From an uncultured Porphyromonadaceae bacterium (lineage in GTDB: Bacteria > Bacteroidota > Bacteroidia > Bacteroidales > Muribaculaceae): a DNA stretch of 57,863 nt. A program made the translations under genes and the position numbers. Below are positions 1 through 7,949 of the stretch, in pieces; positions within the stretch are counted from its first letter, which is position 1; every line of letters begins with the position of its first letter. The notes under the pieces are model-generated. The model was not told the origin of the DNA. It made no database searches and saw nothing but the letters and a program-made list of their open reading frames with translations. The stretch lies in the NCBI GenBank assembly GCA_900547825.1, contig URII01000009.1, positions 1-57,863 of the forward strand, given 5' to 3'.

Positions 1-373
1 ACATTGATAGAGCATCTATTGTAGCTGCTTTTTGTCTGAATTTATCTGCTTTGATAAAATAATTTTCTTCAAACCAAATAACCTTTTCTTCTTGAATATC
101 AAACTCTTTTAAGTCATAGGATTCTACAAAAGTTTCGAAACTCTTGCGCTCGGAAAGTTCTTCGATTAAGAGATTCCGTTCGGAAAGGTTAACTTCGTAC
201 ACAAGTACGCGATCTGTAAAATGTTGAGGTTCAACATAACCGTCTAACTTTTGCAAGAAAGTTGCTATATTCTCTATTTCTTGATAAGCATCGTCTGGCT
301 CTGGATTAAACATTGCAATTGTATTTTGTCCATCTGTTGACTGCTTATAGTAATTCCATAATGTTTTGTTCAT
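1..373 (-). CDS. Hypothetical protein, N-terminal part (runs off left edge)
   Basis: This frame is open from an ATG at 371-373 to the window edge, giving about 124 residues that begin MNKTLWNYYKQSTDG. The visible part is acidic, rich in Glu, Asp, Phe and Tyr, with no signal peptide or membrane segment, so a soluble cytoplasmic protein is likely. I do not recognise the family. The start lies 17 nt downstream of the stop of a 43-aa ORF (391-522), and the two probably share a transcript from the TAnnTTTG box at 562-569. AT content is higher than in the genes from 5 kb onward, which could mean an accessory gene. The C-terminus is missing from the window. Confidence 0.6.
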   Translation of the reverse strand, partial: MNKTLWNYYKQSTDGQNTIAMFNPEPDDAYQEIENIATFLQKLDGYVEPQHFTDRVLVYEVNLSERNLLIEELSERKSFETFVESYDLKEFDIQEEKVIWFEENYFIKADKFRQKAATIDALSM

Positions 374-390
374 AGTTTTATTTTATATAT

Positions 391-522
391 TTATTCTTTT
401 GGTATTGTTTGCCGTAGAACGAAGATGCAATAATTGGAGTTGTCTAAAATACTGATGCGATACTTTCCTGCATAAGTCTTGTATCGTAAATCTACTCTCC
501 ATAACAAAGTATTAGAGTTCAT
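391..522 (-). CDS. Possible 43-aa small protein upstream of the left-edge gene
   Basis: An ATG at 520-522 opens a 43-codon frame, beginning MNSNTLLWRVDLRY and ending RQTIPKE, closed by TAA at 391-393. It has a basic, aromatic-rich composition with no transmembrane stretch. Its start is about 40 nt downstream of a Bacteroidales-type TAnnTTTG box at 562-569, and its stop is 17 nt before the next ATG. This spacing makes it the natural first gene of a two-gene unit. A small basic protein ahead of an acidic one would suit a toxin-antitoxin or leader-peptide role, but no family is recognised and that is only a suggestion. It could also be an untranslated leader. Confidence 0.4.
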   Translation of the reverse strand: MNSNTLLWRVDLRYKTYAGKYRISILDNSNYCIFVLRQTIPKE

Positions 523-561
523 TGGTAATTATGGTATCTTCTTGTCTGTATATCAGTACTG

Positions 562-569
562 CAAATGTA
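562..569 (-). promoter_or_regulatory. Putative -7 promoter box for the left-edge unit
   Basis: On the minus strand this reads TACATTTG, a match to the Bacteroidales -7 consensus TAnnTTTG. It lies about 40 nt upstream of the 43-aa ORF. I see no good TTTG at the expected -33 spacing, so the call rests on one element. Confidence 0.35.
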
Positions 570-682
570 ATTATTTTTACTGATAAAGGGAAATATTAGA
601 AATAGTTTTTTGTATGATAGTATGATGAAAGTTGTCCTTGTGAATGTTTTATCATAAAAAGTTGATATTTTTTGCTGAAATA

Positions 683-714
683 TTTGGTGGATTAAAAAAA
701 ACGTCGTACTTTTG
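683..714 (+). promoter_or_regulatory. Promoter of tRNA-Asn
   Basis: TTTG at 683-686 and TACTTTTG at 707-714 are separated by 20 nt. This is a full match to the Bacteroidales sigma-ABfr promoter (TTTG, 19-21 nt, TAnnTTTG). Transcription would start about 20-25 nt before the mature tRNA 5' end. Confidence 0.75.
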
Positions 715-741
715 CACTCGCTAAAAAGAAATAGCAACACT

Positions 742-815
742 GCTTCAGTAGCTCAGTTGGTTAGAGCACCTGACTGTTAATCAGGGGGTCGTTGGTTCAA
801 GCCCATCCTGAAGCG
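742..815 (+). tRNA. tRNA-Asn (anticodon GTT)
   Basis: A full cloverleaf can be folded: acceptor GCTTCAG/CTGAAGC, D-arm GCTC...GAGC, anticodon stem CCTGA/TCAGG with loop CTGTTAA (anticodon GTT, Asn), and T-arm GTTGG/CCATC with loop TTCAAGC. The discriminator is G at 815, and no CCA is encoded. The T-stem has one T-T mismatch at its second pair; the rest is standard. It has its own promoter at 683-714 and a terminator at 824-855. Confidence 0.95.
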
Positions 816-823
816 CTTAAAAA

Positions 824-855
824 AGCCTTGCGGAATGCCGCAAGGCTTTCTTATT
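824..855 (+). terminator. Rho-independent terminator of tRNA-Asn
   Basis: A 10-bp stem AGCCTTGCGG/CCGCAAGGCT with loop AATG is followed by the T-rich tract TTCTTATTATTT. It lies 8 nt beyond the tRNA. Confidence 0.85.
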
Positions 856-871
856 ATTTACTTATGAATTT

Positions 872-911
872 AAAAACCGGAAACCTTTTGTTATTGGCCT
901 CCGGTTTTTTT
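872..911 (-). terminator. Terminator of the secreted protein at 940-3345
   Basis: Read on the minus strand, a stem CCGGAGGCC/GGTTTCCGG (two G-T pairs) with a 10-nt loop is flanked by an A-run before and a T-run after. It sits about 30 nt past the stop codon. The A/T flanks would let it work in both directions and also insulate the tRNA gene. Confidence 0.75.
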
Positions 912-939
912 AATTCAGGTCAGGGTCTGTGTATTGGTT

Positions 940-3345
940 TTATTTTGTGAATTTGGCGGTATGTGAGCCGCAGTTCACAATGTATATGCCTTTGATAAGA
1001 TTTTCGGTATTGACATTGTTGGCACCAGAGTAAACAAGGCGTCCGTCAGTGCGGTAAATTTTTACAACTGCGTTTTCATCCACACCATTCACTGTGAGTG
1101 TATTTCCAGTTATAGAAATGCTGAAATCGCCGTAAGTTACATTGTCAATACCCACTGTTGCCTGCTGGCGCACCCGGATGCGGCTTTGGGAGCCTCCGTT
1201 GGATAAATAAACGGTTTTGGAGCGCTGTTTATCGGTGTCTTCAGCCGAGAAGCGCACGGCATAACTTCCATCCTCCTTTGTGACAGGGGTTACAGTGAGC
1301 CAATCGTGTACCGTACCTTCGGCAACAAGGGGCAAACGGTTGTCATTATCCACTATCCACCATTTTTCGGGGTCGTTGGTTGCTGTAGCTTTTACCTCAA
1401 TCATATTGCTTTCAGGATCGAGTTCAACGATTTCCTCTTCTAATTTAAGGAAGTGGAAAGCTCCGTTGAGACTTATATACAGGGCCGATGAATAATCTTC
1501 TAAAGCTGCTGAGGCAGGATAGAGCGAAAGGGAATTGTCGGGCATACGGAACATCATGTAGGCATAATTGTGATTTGCGTCATTATGCACTGATTGGGCA
1601 CAAGCAGCAAATGTGCGTACTTTGGAACTGTCGGCGAATCCGCTTATCATCATAAGGGTGTGTTCCGTCATTTCATAAGGAGTGTCGAGATGGAAGAAGG
1701 CATTGTAGAACCCCCATCCGTCTATATCTTTGCCTAACGCTACAGCAGTGGCCACGGGTTCGGCGCTTACTTGTCCGTAGTTGTCGACAGTATATATTTC
1801 AAGTTTGATTTCAGCATCCTCATCGGCATCAAATTCACCGAGGGTAAGCATAATGTCGTAAACCGTAAGAGGTGCAGGAGGAGCCATGAACAGGTTGCCG
1901 AAAGCCACTTGTTCTATGTTGGTGCCCCAGGTATTGGCGGCAGCGGTTCCGAAACAGTATGAGCCGTTTCCGAAATTAGGTGTCACGAGATGTTTGTGTA
2001 TATAGTCATAGTTGCCGAGATATACCTTTTCGTCAGCGAGATCGGGTACATTTCCGCCTACATACATTCCACCTTTGGCAGAATCATTGATGTCAGGTGA
2101 ATATGTGTCGGATCCGTTAGGATTGGTGGCTGTGAGTACCGGATAGGGGATGGGCTGCCCTTCGCTCCAGGAATATGTCACCACAGCTTCGTTTCCGGTA
2201 AGTATGTTATCCATTTCGCCGGTAGATTCATTGAAGAAAGCCCATGAGTTGTTTTCAGTATATGCGTTTGAAGAGGCTTTCCATTCAATTGGAGTGTTGG
2301 CGGGGAGAAGGATATATGATTCGGAATTGCTGTGCAGTCCGTCGCTTATGCCAGCCATCAGTATACCTTCAGGGAGATAATAGAAAGCTTCCGGTGCCGG
2401 AGCAGCTACAGTGACGGCGTCCACAGCCATAGAGTTGCCCGACATGCCGTTGGCCGAGTTGAGGTAGCGGAATGCGATTTTCACATTCTGTCCGTAATAT
2501 TGTGTAAGAGGCACACAATAGGAGCTGTATTTCAGTTCGCCCATCATATCATACATTTCATCATCCGTCATGGCTGCGCATACATCAGAGCTTGCTTTCC
2601 AGATACATGTCCAGTTGGTACCATTGTCCGTGGATACATGAACTTCGAGGTCGCATTCTACAATGTTCCTGTCATAAGCCATACTGTTCCAGCTGAAATC
2701 ATATATGGCTCCGCGGTCTATTTCAGCCAAAAAGAAAAGGTCGTGGTTTTGGCCTACGGTGAATTGCGGTGTTATCACCCATTCGTCCTGAGGCGCCGCA
2801 GCTCCTTCTATTTTCTCCCCATTGCCGTTCTGGTAACTCCAGTTGTAGGTAAAATGTATCCAGCATTCTTTCACACCGTCGGTAGTGATGTCGGTCCAGT
2901 AGCCGTCGCCGGTGTCCTGTACGTTCCATGAGTTGTTGATATTGTGTGAGCACATCTCCAATGTAGGGGTGTTTTCGGGAGTGTTTATTTCCGTCCATCC
3001 TTCGGGCAGCCAGTCCAACTCATTGGTATGGCCTTCGAAATTTTCAAAAAACGAAGCATTTTCAACTGCTTTCCAAGGACGGTTGATATATTGTGGTGCT
3101 GCCGACACTTTGCCGTTTTTAACGATATCATAAAAAATCCGGCCCCGGCTGTCGCGCACAGCGCGCTTTGTAATGCCCGGAGCCATCTGTTTTTCAGATA
3201 TCACTGTGCGTTCACTGCTGAGAAAGCCCATTAATTGTGATTTCGACTCTAGAGCTCTCTGTTGATCCATTGGAGCGATACTGTTGGCGATAATTGTTGA
3301 TGAGGACAATGCCATCGTCAATAATAAAGAAGTAAGATGCTTCAT
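940..3345 (-). CDS. Secreted choice-of-anchor-J-like protein with type IX-like sorting tail
   Basis: An 801-aa protein with a Sec signal peptide (MKHLTSLLLTMALSSSTIIA). Residues about 95-310 contain the GWT.....DEWVITPQF pattern of cleaved-adhesin/choice-of-anchor J beta-sandwich domains, here with GDGYWTDI and VHVSTDNGTNW elements. The middle is another long beta-rich region of unknown type. The last 75 residues (VGIDNV...VKIYRTDGRLVY...LIKGIYIVN...AKFTK) resemble the C-terminal sorting domain used by type IX secretion. It is probably exported to the cell surface or medium; substrate unknown. It is monocistronic, with its own terminator. The same architecture recurs in the products at 19465 and 49073. 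Confidence 0.75.
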   Translation of the reverse strand: MKHLTSLLLTMALSSSTIIANSIAPMDQQRALESKSQLMGFLSSERTVISEKQMAPGITKRAVRDSRGRIFYDIVKNGKVSAAPQYINRPWKAVENASFFENFEGHTNELDWLPEGWTEINTPENTPTLEMCSHNINNSWNVQDTGDGYWTDITTDGVKECWIHFTYNWSYQNGNGEKIEGAAAPQDEWVITPQFTVGQNHDLFFLAEIDRGAIYDFSWNSMAYDRNIVECDLEVHVSTDNGTNWTCIWKASSDVCAAMTDDEMYDMMGELKYSSYCVPLTQYYGQNVKIAFRYLNSANGMSGNSMAVDAVTVAAPAPEAFYYLPEGILMAGISDGLHSNSESYILLPANTPIEWKASSNAYTENNSWAFFNESTGEMDNILTGNEAVVTYSWSEGQPIPYPVLTATNPNGSDTYSPDINDSAKGGMYVGGNVPDLADEKVYLGNYDYIHKHLVTPNFGNGSYCFGTAAANTWGTNIEQVAFGNLFMAPPAPLTVYDIMLTLGEFDADEDAEIKLEIYTVDNYGQVSAEPVATAVALGKDIDGWGFYNAFFHLDTPYEMTEHTLMMISGFADSSKVRTFAACAQSVHNDANHNYAYMMFRMPDNSLSLYPASAALEDYSSALYISLNGAFHFLKLEEEIVELDPESNMIEVKATATNDPEKWWIVDNDNRLPLVAEGTVHDWLTVTPVTKEDGSYAVRFSAEDTDKQRSKTVYLSNGGSQSRIRVRQQATVGIDNVTYGDFSISITGNTLTVNGVDENAVVKIYRTDGRLVYSGANNVNTENLIKGIYIVNCGSHTAKFTK

Positions 3346-3653
3346 AAAAATAAAATTAAGTTCCTTAATATCTGTATTGTCAGAGTGTTAATAGACAAAA
3401 TCATATTGATTAAGGCTAAAACCCACATAGATATTTTGTATTTGGTATAATTGATTTTATTTGTAAAGCTATAAAATTAAATTAACAATAATATGCGCGA
3501 ATTGCTATAATTTGTTTTTATTAACTATAATATATACTTAAATAGATAAATTAAATAAAAATTAACTAATAAGGTTGGCAGATCTAAGTTGATGGGTTTT
3601 GCTAAATGTGGTTAAATTGCATAAAATCGTGAATATGAATCAGTTTTTATCTG
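3346..3653. other. AT-rich intergenic region without a gene
   Basis: About 340 nt between the divergently transcribed secreted protein and tmRNA, very AT-rich with long A/T runs. I find no ORF over 20 codons and no clear hairpin. It must carry the promoter of the minus-strand gene, but I see no convincing TAnnTTTG on that strand. Confidence 0.6.
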
Positions 3654-3661
3654 TAAATTTG
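3654..3661 (+). promoter_or_regulatory. Putative -7 box of the tmRNA promoter
   Basis: TAAATTTG matches TAnnTTTG and lies 26 nt before the mature tmRNA 5' end. That leaves a short 5' extension for RNase P to remove. No clear -33 TTTG is visible. Confidence 0.55.
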
Positions 3662-3687
3662 CATGATGATTATCATCGCCTTGTCAC

Positions 3688-4084
3688 GGGGCTGACCGGT
3701 TTTGACAGCGTGTAGAGGTGGTGAGCAAGCATGCAGAGCAATGATGGCTATGCTCTTAAAACTCTGACATCAACAATTTTAAATGGCGAAAACAACTACG
3801 CTCTTGCTGCTTGATCGAAGTATAGTAGATCCGCTTAATCTCCGCAACAGTTGCAGAGACAAGACATCGCCCAATCGTCCTTGTTCCGAGACAGATTGAT
3901 CAGGCGGTGCAGGTAAATCGGAAATAGGGAATGCCATGCTCCGGGGCTTTCCCGAAAATTTAGGAGATAAGGATATCGTTGGCCGTTTTCAGCCTGCTGT
4001 GTCACGAAAACCAACTGAAAACTAAGCATGTAGAAAACTCATTAGTTCCACGTTTGGACGAGGGTTCAAGTCCCTCCAGCTCCA
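3688..4084 (+). ncRNA. ssrA: Transfer-messenger RNA (tmRNA)
   Basis: The tRNA-like ends pair as GGGGCTG (3688-3694) with CAGCTCC (4077-4083), and a T-arm with loop GTTCAAG lies just before the 3' end. The internal reading frame at 3785-3814 encodes GENNYALAA followed by TGA; the YALAA end is the ClpXP/AP degron type seen in Bacteroidetes tags. The RNA rescues stalled ribosomes and tags the unfinished protein for proteolysis. Its 397-nt length is normal. A strong terminator follows within 3 nt. The exact resume codon before GGC is not certain from sequence alone. Confidence 0.95.
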
Positions 4085-4086
4085 CT

Positions 4087-4122
4087 AAAACCTCGGGCTA
4101 TCAAGTAGCCCGAGGTTTTTTT
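4087..4122 (+). terminator. Terminator of ssrA
   Basis: A perfect 10-bp stem CCTCGGGCTA/TAGCCCGAGG with loop TCAAG is followed by TTTTTTT. Confidence 0.9.
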
Positions 4123-4189
4123 GTGCTTTATCCCTTCGGTATCATAATGGTGACTTATGCCTGTAGGATAAAAATGTTATTTGTTATGG

Positions 4190-5245
4190 TCAGATTCCAA
4201 ACAGAAAATTCAATGGCTTGGAAGCCTTAAATTTATCAACGGTGTCACCGGCATAAATCTCACCATTTGTCAAGGTAAGTTTTTTCACAGGCATTCCCGC
4301 GCTGAAATCAGCTTTTCTGAAATCCACCCAGAAGATGTTAGGACTTATGGTAGATTCAAAATAGTAGACAAGGTTTTTCTGATCGGCGACTGTACGCCAA
4401 CGTGTCGAGGCTATATTGGGCTGGTCGGGTACGGAAATGCCTAAAGGCACTGACACATTTCTCATTACACTGAACACGCCTGCGACAGCATTACGGAAAT
4501 TGGATGTCATTGGGAGGGCTTTGATATAGAATGAGGCCCGCACAAAACGGTCGGATGCTCTATTGGTGCCTGGTAACATTACGAGTCCCCCTATCTGCTT
4601 CCAATAGTCATTTAATGTCAGCTGCTTGTCGTAAGTCGGAGAGTTGGTCATAACTTGGCAGTCGCGTCCTTGATGTATGACGAGATTGCCGTTTATATAC
4701 TCGAATATGGCACTGTTGCCGGTGGGATCAGATACAGAGAGATGCAACGTAGACTTGGCTCCATTCGGGAGATCCGGGTCATCTATACGGAACAGTTCCC
4801 GGCTTAATTCAGCTACCGCCTCATCAACCGTGGCAAAATTATCAAGCACATACTGGGTCCATATGCTCAATCCCATCACGGGGCGTGAGTCGCCAGGACG
4901 CTTGTAGTCGGACTCCGAGAGAAAAAGCAAGTTTGCCATCAAACCTTTTTCATTCATTCCGTCACATACCCCTATGTCATATCCGGCCGTAACCACACTT
5001 CCATATCGTGACGTCCACTTAATGGTGTTGTCTGTCAACCCTCCTCGACGCTCTATTCCCCGTGGAAACAGGTAGATATTTGATTGCGGGTCCTCTTTCC
5101 AGTCCATTGTGCGCCCCGTCACCACCATGCTGTCAGGCCCGAGATAGACAGCCCGGGTGCATGCTTCACTCTTCATCGGAACGCTGGCAGCAACGACAAT
5201 TGACATTGACGCTACAATCATTTTATAATAATGATGCTTATTCAT
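4190..5245 (-). CDS. bsh: Choloylglycine hydrolase family, likely bile salt hydrolase
   Basis: An N-terminal-nucleophile amidase predicted to split glycine or taurine from conjugated bile acids. The 351-aa precursor has a signal peptide ending KSEA, then the catalytic Cys as residue 29 (CTRAVYLG), which becomes the mature N-terminus. Family residues are visible: Arg and Asp in GRTMDW, Asn in DGMNEKGL, Asn in MTNSPTYD, and a later Arg in STRWRT. The sequence closely recalls the Bacteroides bile salt hydrolase from memory, including TQYVLDNFATV and MLPGTNR. A start at 5245 is preferred because an 8-residue upstream extension (ATG at 5269) would spoil the signal peptide. A related penicillin V acylase is the main alternative. 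Probably periplasmic. Divergent from the NRPS operon, with 132 nt between starts. Confidence 0.9.
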   Translation of the reverse strand: MNKHHYYKMIVASMSIVVAASVPMKSEACTRAVYLGPDSMVVTGRTMDWKEDPQSNIYLFPRGIERRGGLTDNTIKWTSRYGSVVTAGYDIGVCDGMNEKGLMANLLFLSESDYKRPGDSRPVMGLSIWTQYVLDNFATVDEAVAELSRELFRIDDPDLPNGAKSTLHLSVSDPTGNSAIFEYINGNLVIHQGRDCQVMTNSPTYDKQLTLNDYWKQIGGLVMLPGTNRASDRFVRASFYIKALPMTSNFRNAVAGVFSVMRNVSVPLGISVPDQPNIASTRWRTVADQKNLVYYFESTISPNIFWVDFRKADFSAGMPVKKLTLTNGEIYAGDTVDKFKASKPLNFLFGI

Positions 5246-5339
5246 AATTTGATTTTTTACAAAAAACAATTAAATTTTATCTCTAACATTTAACGTAGGT
5301 ATCCTCTTTATGGTTCACAAATAATTCAGATCCGTGAAA

Positions 5340-5370
5340 TTTGTAAGATAAAACATATTTGTTAATTTTG
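5340..5370 (+). promoter_or_regulatory. Promoter of the NRPS/partner-switching operon
   Basis: TTTG at 5340-5343, then 19 nt, then TAATTTTG at 5363-5370: a full Bacteroidales promoter match. The ATG of the first gene follows only 7 nt later, so the transcript should be leaderless or nearly so. This is the only convincing promoter I find for the five genes ending at 17481. Confidence 0.75.
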
Positions 5371-5377
5371 CATTGGA

Positions 5378-7618
5378 ATGAAGCTCTCTACCACTCTTTA
5401 TATTTATGCACTTTGTGTCTGCGGATGCATATTGGCGGCCATCAGCATTATGTTTGAAGGCTATATGGGGCGCGACGACGAGGAGCAGGCTATAAGGCAG
5501 ACCCGGCTTATGCAGCATCATGTGACCGAGCGTATCGGCGATTTTATGGACGAGGTAGGTCACGATGTCAGGCACCTTGCCGGAGAGTTTGAGCTTCTTG
5601 GAGCGCTTACGGTTGAGCGACAAGCCCGAAAGGCCTTGGAGCTGACCATATCCGACAATAGGATGATAATGGCCGGAGCGGTGGCCCTTGTGCCTGACAG
5701 CTTGGGGCGGCGTGTGCCGGAATGGATGCTGTATGTAGTAAGTGCTCCCGACGGAGATTTTAAAGTAAGCCAGCTCGGCGGCACGGATTACAATTACACA
5801 AACCAGAGTTGGTATAAGACACCCCTGCTGAGCGGAAAACCGGCATGGAGCTCCCCATATATTGACCGTGGAGGGGGAGAATGCCTTATGACCACATACA
5901 GTGTGCCGGTAACTGACCGGAAAGGGCAGATCCGCGCCATTGTCACAGCCGATGTGTCGCTGCAAAAGCTTACCGAGGAGGTGCAGGAACTCCGTCCCTA
6001 TCCCGAGAGTGTATCATATCTTGCGCTCCCTTCCGGTGAGGCGGTCAGAGTTCCGGGCATTGAGTTGCCGTCCTTTTCCGGCATGAAGGTGATAACCGGT
6101 AAATCGCGTATAGCGGCGCTCGGACTTGATATAATAACGGTCACTCCTCTCGACACGGTTCTTGCTTCGGTTGAACGGCTGAAATTGCCGTTGCTGGCTA
6201 TTGTGTTTGCCGGTCTTGTCAGCCTGATTGTGGGGCTTCATATTGTGATTTCTCGCACCACCCGGCCGCTCCGGCGCCTTGCTGACGCCGCCAAAGAGAT
6301 AGGCGGGGGAAATTTTTCAGTTGATATACCTGATTGCGGACGCTACAGTGACATAGCCCGGATGGGAGCGGCCATGTCGGCCATGAAGGAGTCCATAGCC
6401 GGATATGTGGAGCATGTGGCACGCACAGCAAGGGAACAGGCCCGTATTGCCGGCGAACTTGATATAGCCCGGGGCATACAGATAGGTATGCTTCCGTCCG
6501 TGTGGAGTCCGAAGTCCGGGGCCATAACCGGAAAAATTGATGTGGAGGCTCTTTTCCATCCGGCCAGAGAGGTCAGCGGCGATATGTATGACTATATGGA
6601 GCGCGACGGGAAGCTGCATTTCATTATAGCTGATGTAAGTGACAAGGGAATGCCCGCATCGCTTTTTATGGCGGCCGTTCACAGCCTCTACCGTTTTGCC
6701 GTTGAGTCCGGAATGACTCCTGCCGAGATTGTGGACAGGATCAACCACCACCTTTGTGCCGACAATCCCAACAATATGTTCGTAACAATGATTGCCGGAA
6801 CTCTTGATCCTTCATCAGGAAATATGGCCCTTGTCAATGCCGGACATACATCTCCGGTCCTTATTGACGGGAAAGGTGTCCGCTCTCTTCATCTTCCTCC
6901 GGGGCTTCCGGTAGGAGTGATGGAGGATATGCGTTACAGTGCCACAAGGGTTGCAATGACTCCCGGTTCGGTTATTTTGTTTTTCACCGACGGCCTTTCC
7001 GAAGCCGAGGACAGTGAAGGGAAACAGTATGGCGACGATAATCTGATAAGCTGCCTTGAAAGCATGCGGCGTGAAGCCTATGCTGTCGGCCCCCGGGATG
7101 TGCTGGGCCGGATAACATCCGACATGAAGTCACGCGGCATGGTTCCGAATGACGACCTCACCATACTTTGCATAGCCCTTACGGAACCTCAGGAAATAGA
7201 ACTCCGGATAGGATATGATATTACGGAAATCAGCCGTATGGCCGTAGAGACTGAACGTTTTGCCGAGCTCCGGGGATGGGATGCTGATGTCAGGCAAAAA
7301 ACAGCACTTATTCTCGAAGAGGCGGTAAGCAATGTCATCAACCATTCCATAGCACCGGAAAAGGATTCTGTCATAACTGTTAAAATCAGCGATCAGCCTG
7401 ACACTGTACTTATCAGCCTCCTTGACTCCGGCCCGAAATTCGATCCATGCAGTGAGTCACCCGAGGTGGACACAGGCCTTGACGTCGAATTGCGTCCGGT
7501 GGGCGGTCTCGGACTCCTGCTTATAAAGCGGTTGACCGCGCGGATGGAATATGAACGCACTGTAAGTGGCGAAAATCATCTTGTAATAACTATCGATAAA
7601 ACAATAGCAACAATATAG
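5378..7618 (+). CDS. Cache-HAMP-SpoIIE phosphatase with C-terminal anti-sigma-type kinase
   Basis: A 746-aa membrane signalling enzyme. Residues 6-27 form a first membrane helix. About 28-265 form an extracytoplasmic Cache-like sensor with the TDYNYTNQSWYK pattern. About 270-293 form a second helix, followed by HAMP and a linker to about 375. A SpoIIE/PP2C domain (about 380-605) shows the metal-binding motifs SGDMYDYM (Asp402), ADVSDKG (Asp419) and FFTDGLSE (Asp538). Residues about 615-745 are an HATPase_c_2 domain with N-box LEEAVSNVINHS (Asn652) and G2-like VGGLGLLLI. One chain thus carries both a phosphatase able to dephosphorylate a STAS protein and an RsbW-like kinase able to phosphorylate it. 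The first helix fixes the start at 5378. It ends 3 nt before the STAS gene. The ligand is unknown. Confidence 0.9.
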   Translation: MKLSTTLYIYALCVCGCILAAISIMFEGYMGRDDEEQAIRQTRLMQHHVTERIGDFMDEVGHDVRHLAGEFELLGALTVERQARKALELTISDNRMIMAGAVALVPDSLGRRVPEWMLYVVSAPDGDFKVSQLGGTDYNYTNQSWYKTPLLSGKPAWSSPYIDRGGGECLMTTYSVPVTDRKGQIRAIVTADVSLQKLTEEVQELRPYPESVSYLALPSGEAVRVPGIELPSFSGMKVITGKSRIAALGLDIITVTPLDTVLASVERLKLPLLAIVFAGLVSLIVGLHIVISRTTRPLRRLADAAKEIGGGNFSVDIPDCGRYSDIARMGAAMSAMKESIAGYVEHVARTAREQARIAGELDIARGIQIGMLPSVWSPKSGAITGKIDVEALFHPAREVSGDMYDYMERDGKLHFIIADVSDKGMPASLFMAAVHSLYRFAVESGMTPAEIVDRINHHLCADNPNNMFVTMIAGTLDPSSGNMALVNAGHTSPVLIDGKGVRSLHLPPGLPVGVMEDMRYSATRVAMTPGSVILFFTDGLSEAEDSEGKQYGDDNLISCLESMRREAYAVGPRDVLGRITSDMKSRGMVPNDDLTILCIALTEPQEIELRIGYDITEISRMAVETERFAELRGWDADVRQKTALILEEAVSNVINHSIAPEKDSVITVKISDQPDTVLISLLDSGPKFDPCSESPEVDTGLDVELRPVGGLGLLLIKRLTARMEYERTVSGENHLVITIDKTIATI

Positions 7619-7621
7619 AAT

Positions 7622-7921
7622 ATGAAAACAAGAATCGAAACCGACGGCAATTCAGCCGTCATACATGTATCGGGCCGTCTTGACTCAGTTACCGCCCCTT
7701 TGTTTGACACTCAGATATCCGCAGCGGTGGACTCTGACCGAGACCTTGCGATCGACTGCTCTGAGCTTGAATATATCAGCAGCGCAGGCTTGCGGTCGTT
7801 CATCACCGTTTTGAAGCGGACAAAAGCTGAGGGTCGTACCCTGACGGTGAGCAGTCTTTCGCCTGCTATCCGCACTATATTCGACATGACCGGATTCACA
7901 GGTATCTTCAAAATAAATTAA
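7622..7921 (+). CDS. STAS-domain anti-anti-sigma (anti-sigma antagonist) protein
   Basis: A 99-aa single-domain STAS protein of the SpoIIAA/RsbV class. It has the typical beta-alpha fold pattern and the switch motif YISSAGLRSF (Ser53/Ser54), one of which should be the phosphoacceptor. In this fold, phosphorylation by an RsbW-like kinase blocks binding to the kinase partner, and PP2C action restores it. It lies between its presumed phosphatase/kinase and the NRPS, with gaps of 3 and 28 nt. Two potential kinase partners are in the same operon: the C-terminus of the upstream protein and the C-terminus of the MATE protein at 15215. No sigma factor is nearby, so the output may not be transcriptional. 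Confidence 0.9.
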   Translation: MKTRIETDGNSAVIHVSGRLDSVTAPLFDTQISAAVDSDRDLAIDCSELEYISSAGLRSFITVLKRTKAEGRTLTVSSLSPAIRTIFDMTGFTGIFKIN

Positions 7922-7949
7922 CCAATCTTTCTCCAATACACGGATCTCC

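Noticed and set aside
519..740. 73-aa minus-strand ORF near the tRNA
   Set aside because: It lies across the tRNA-Asn promoter and has low-complexity Phe/Ser/Thr composition with no promoter of its own.
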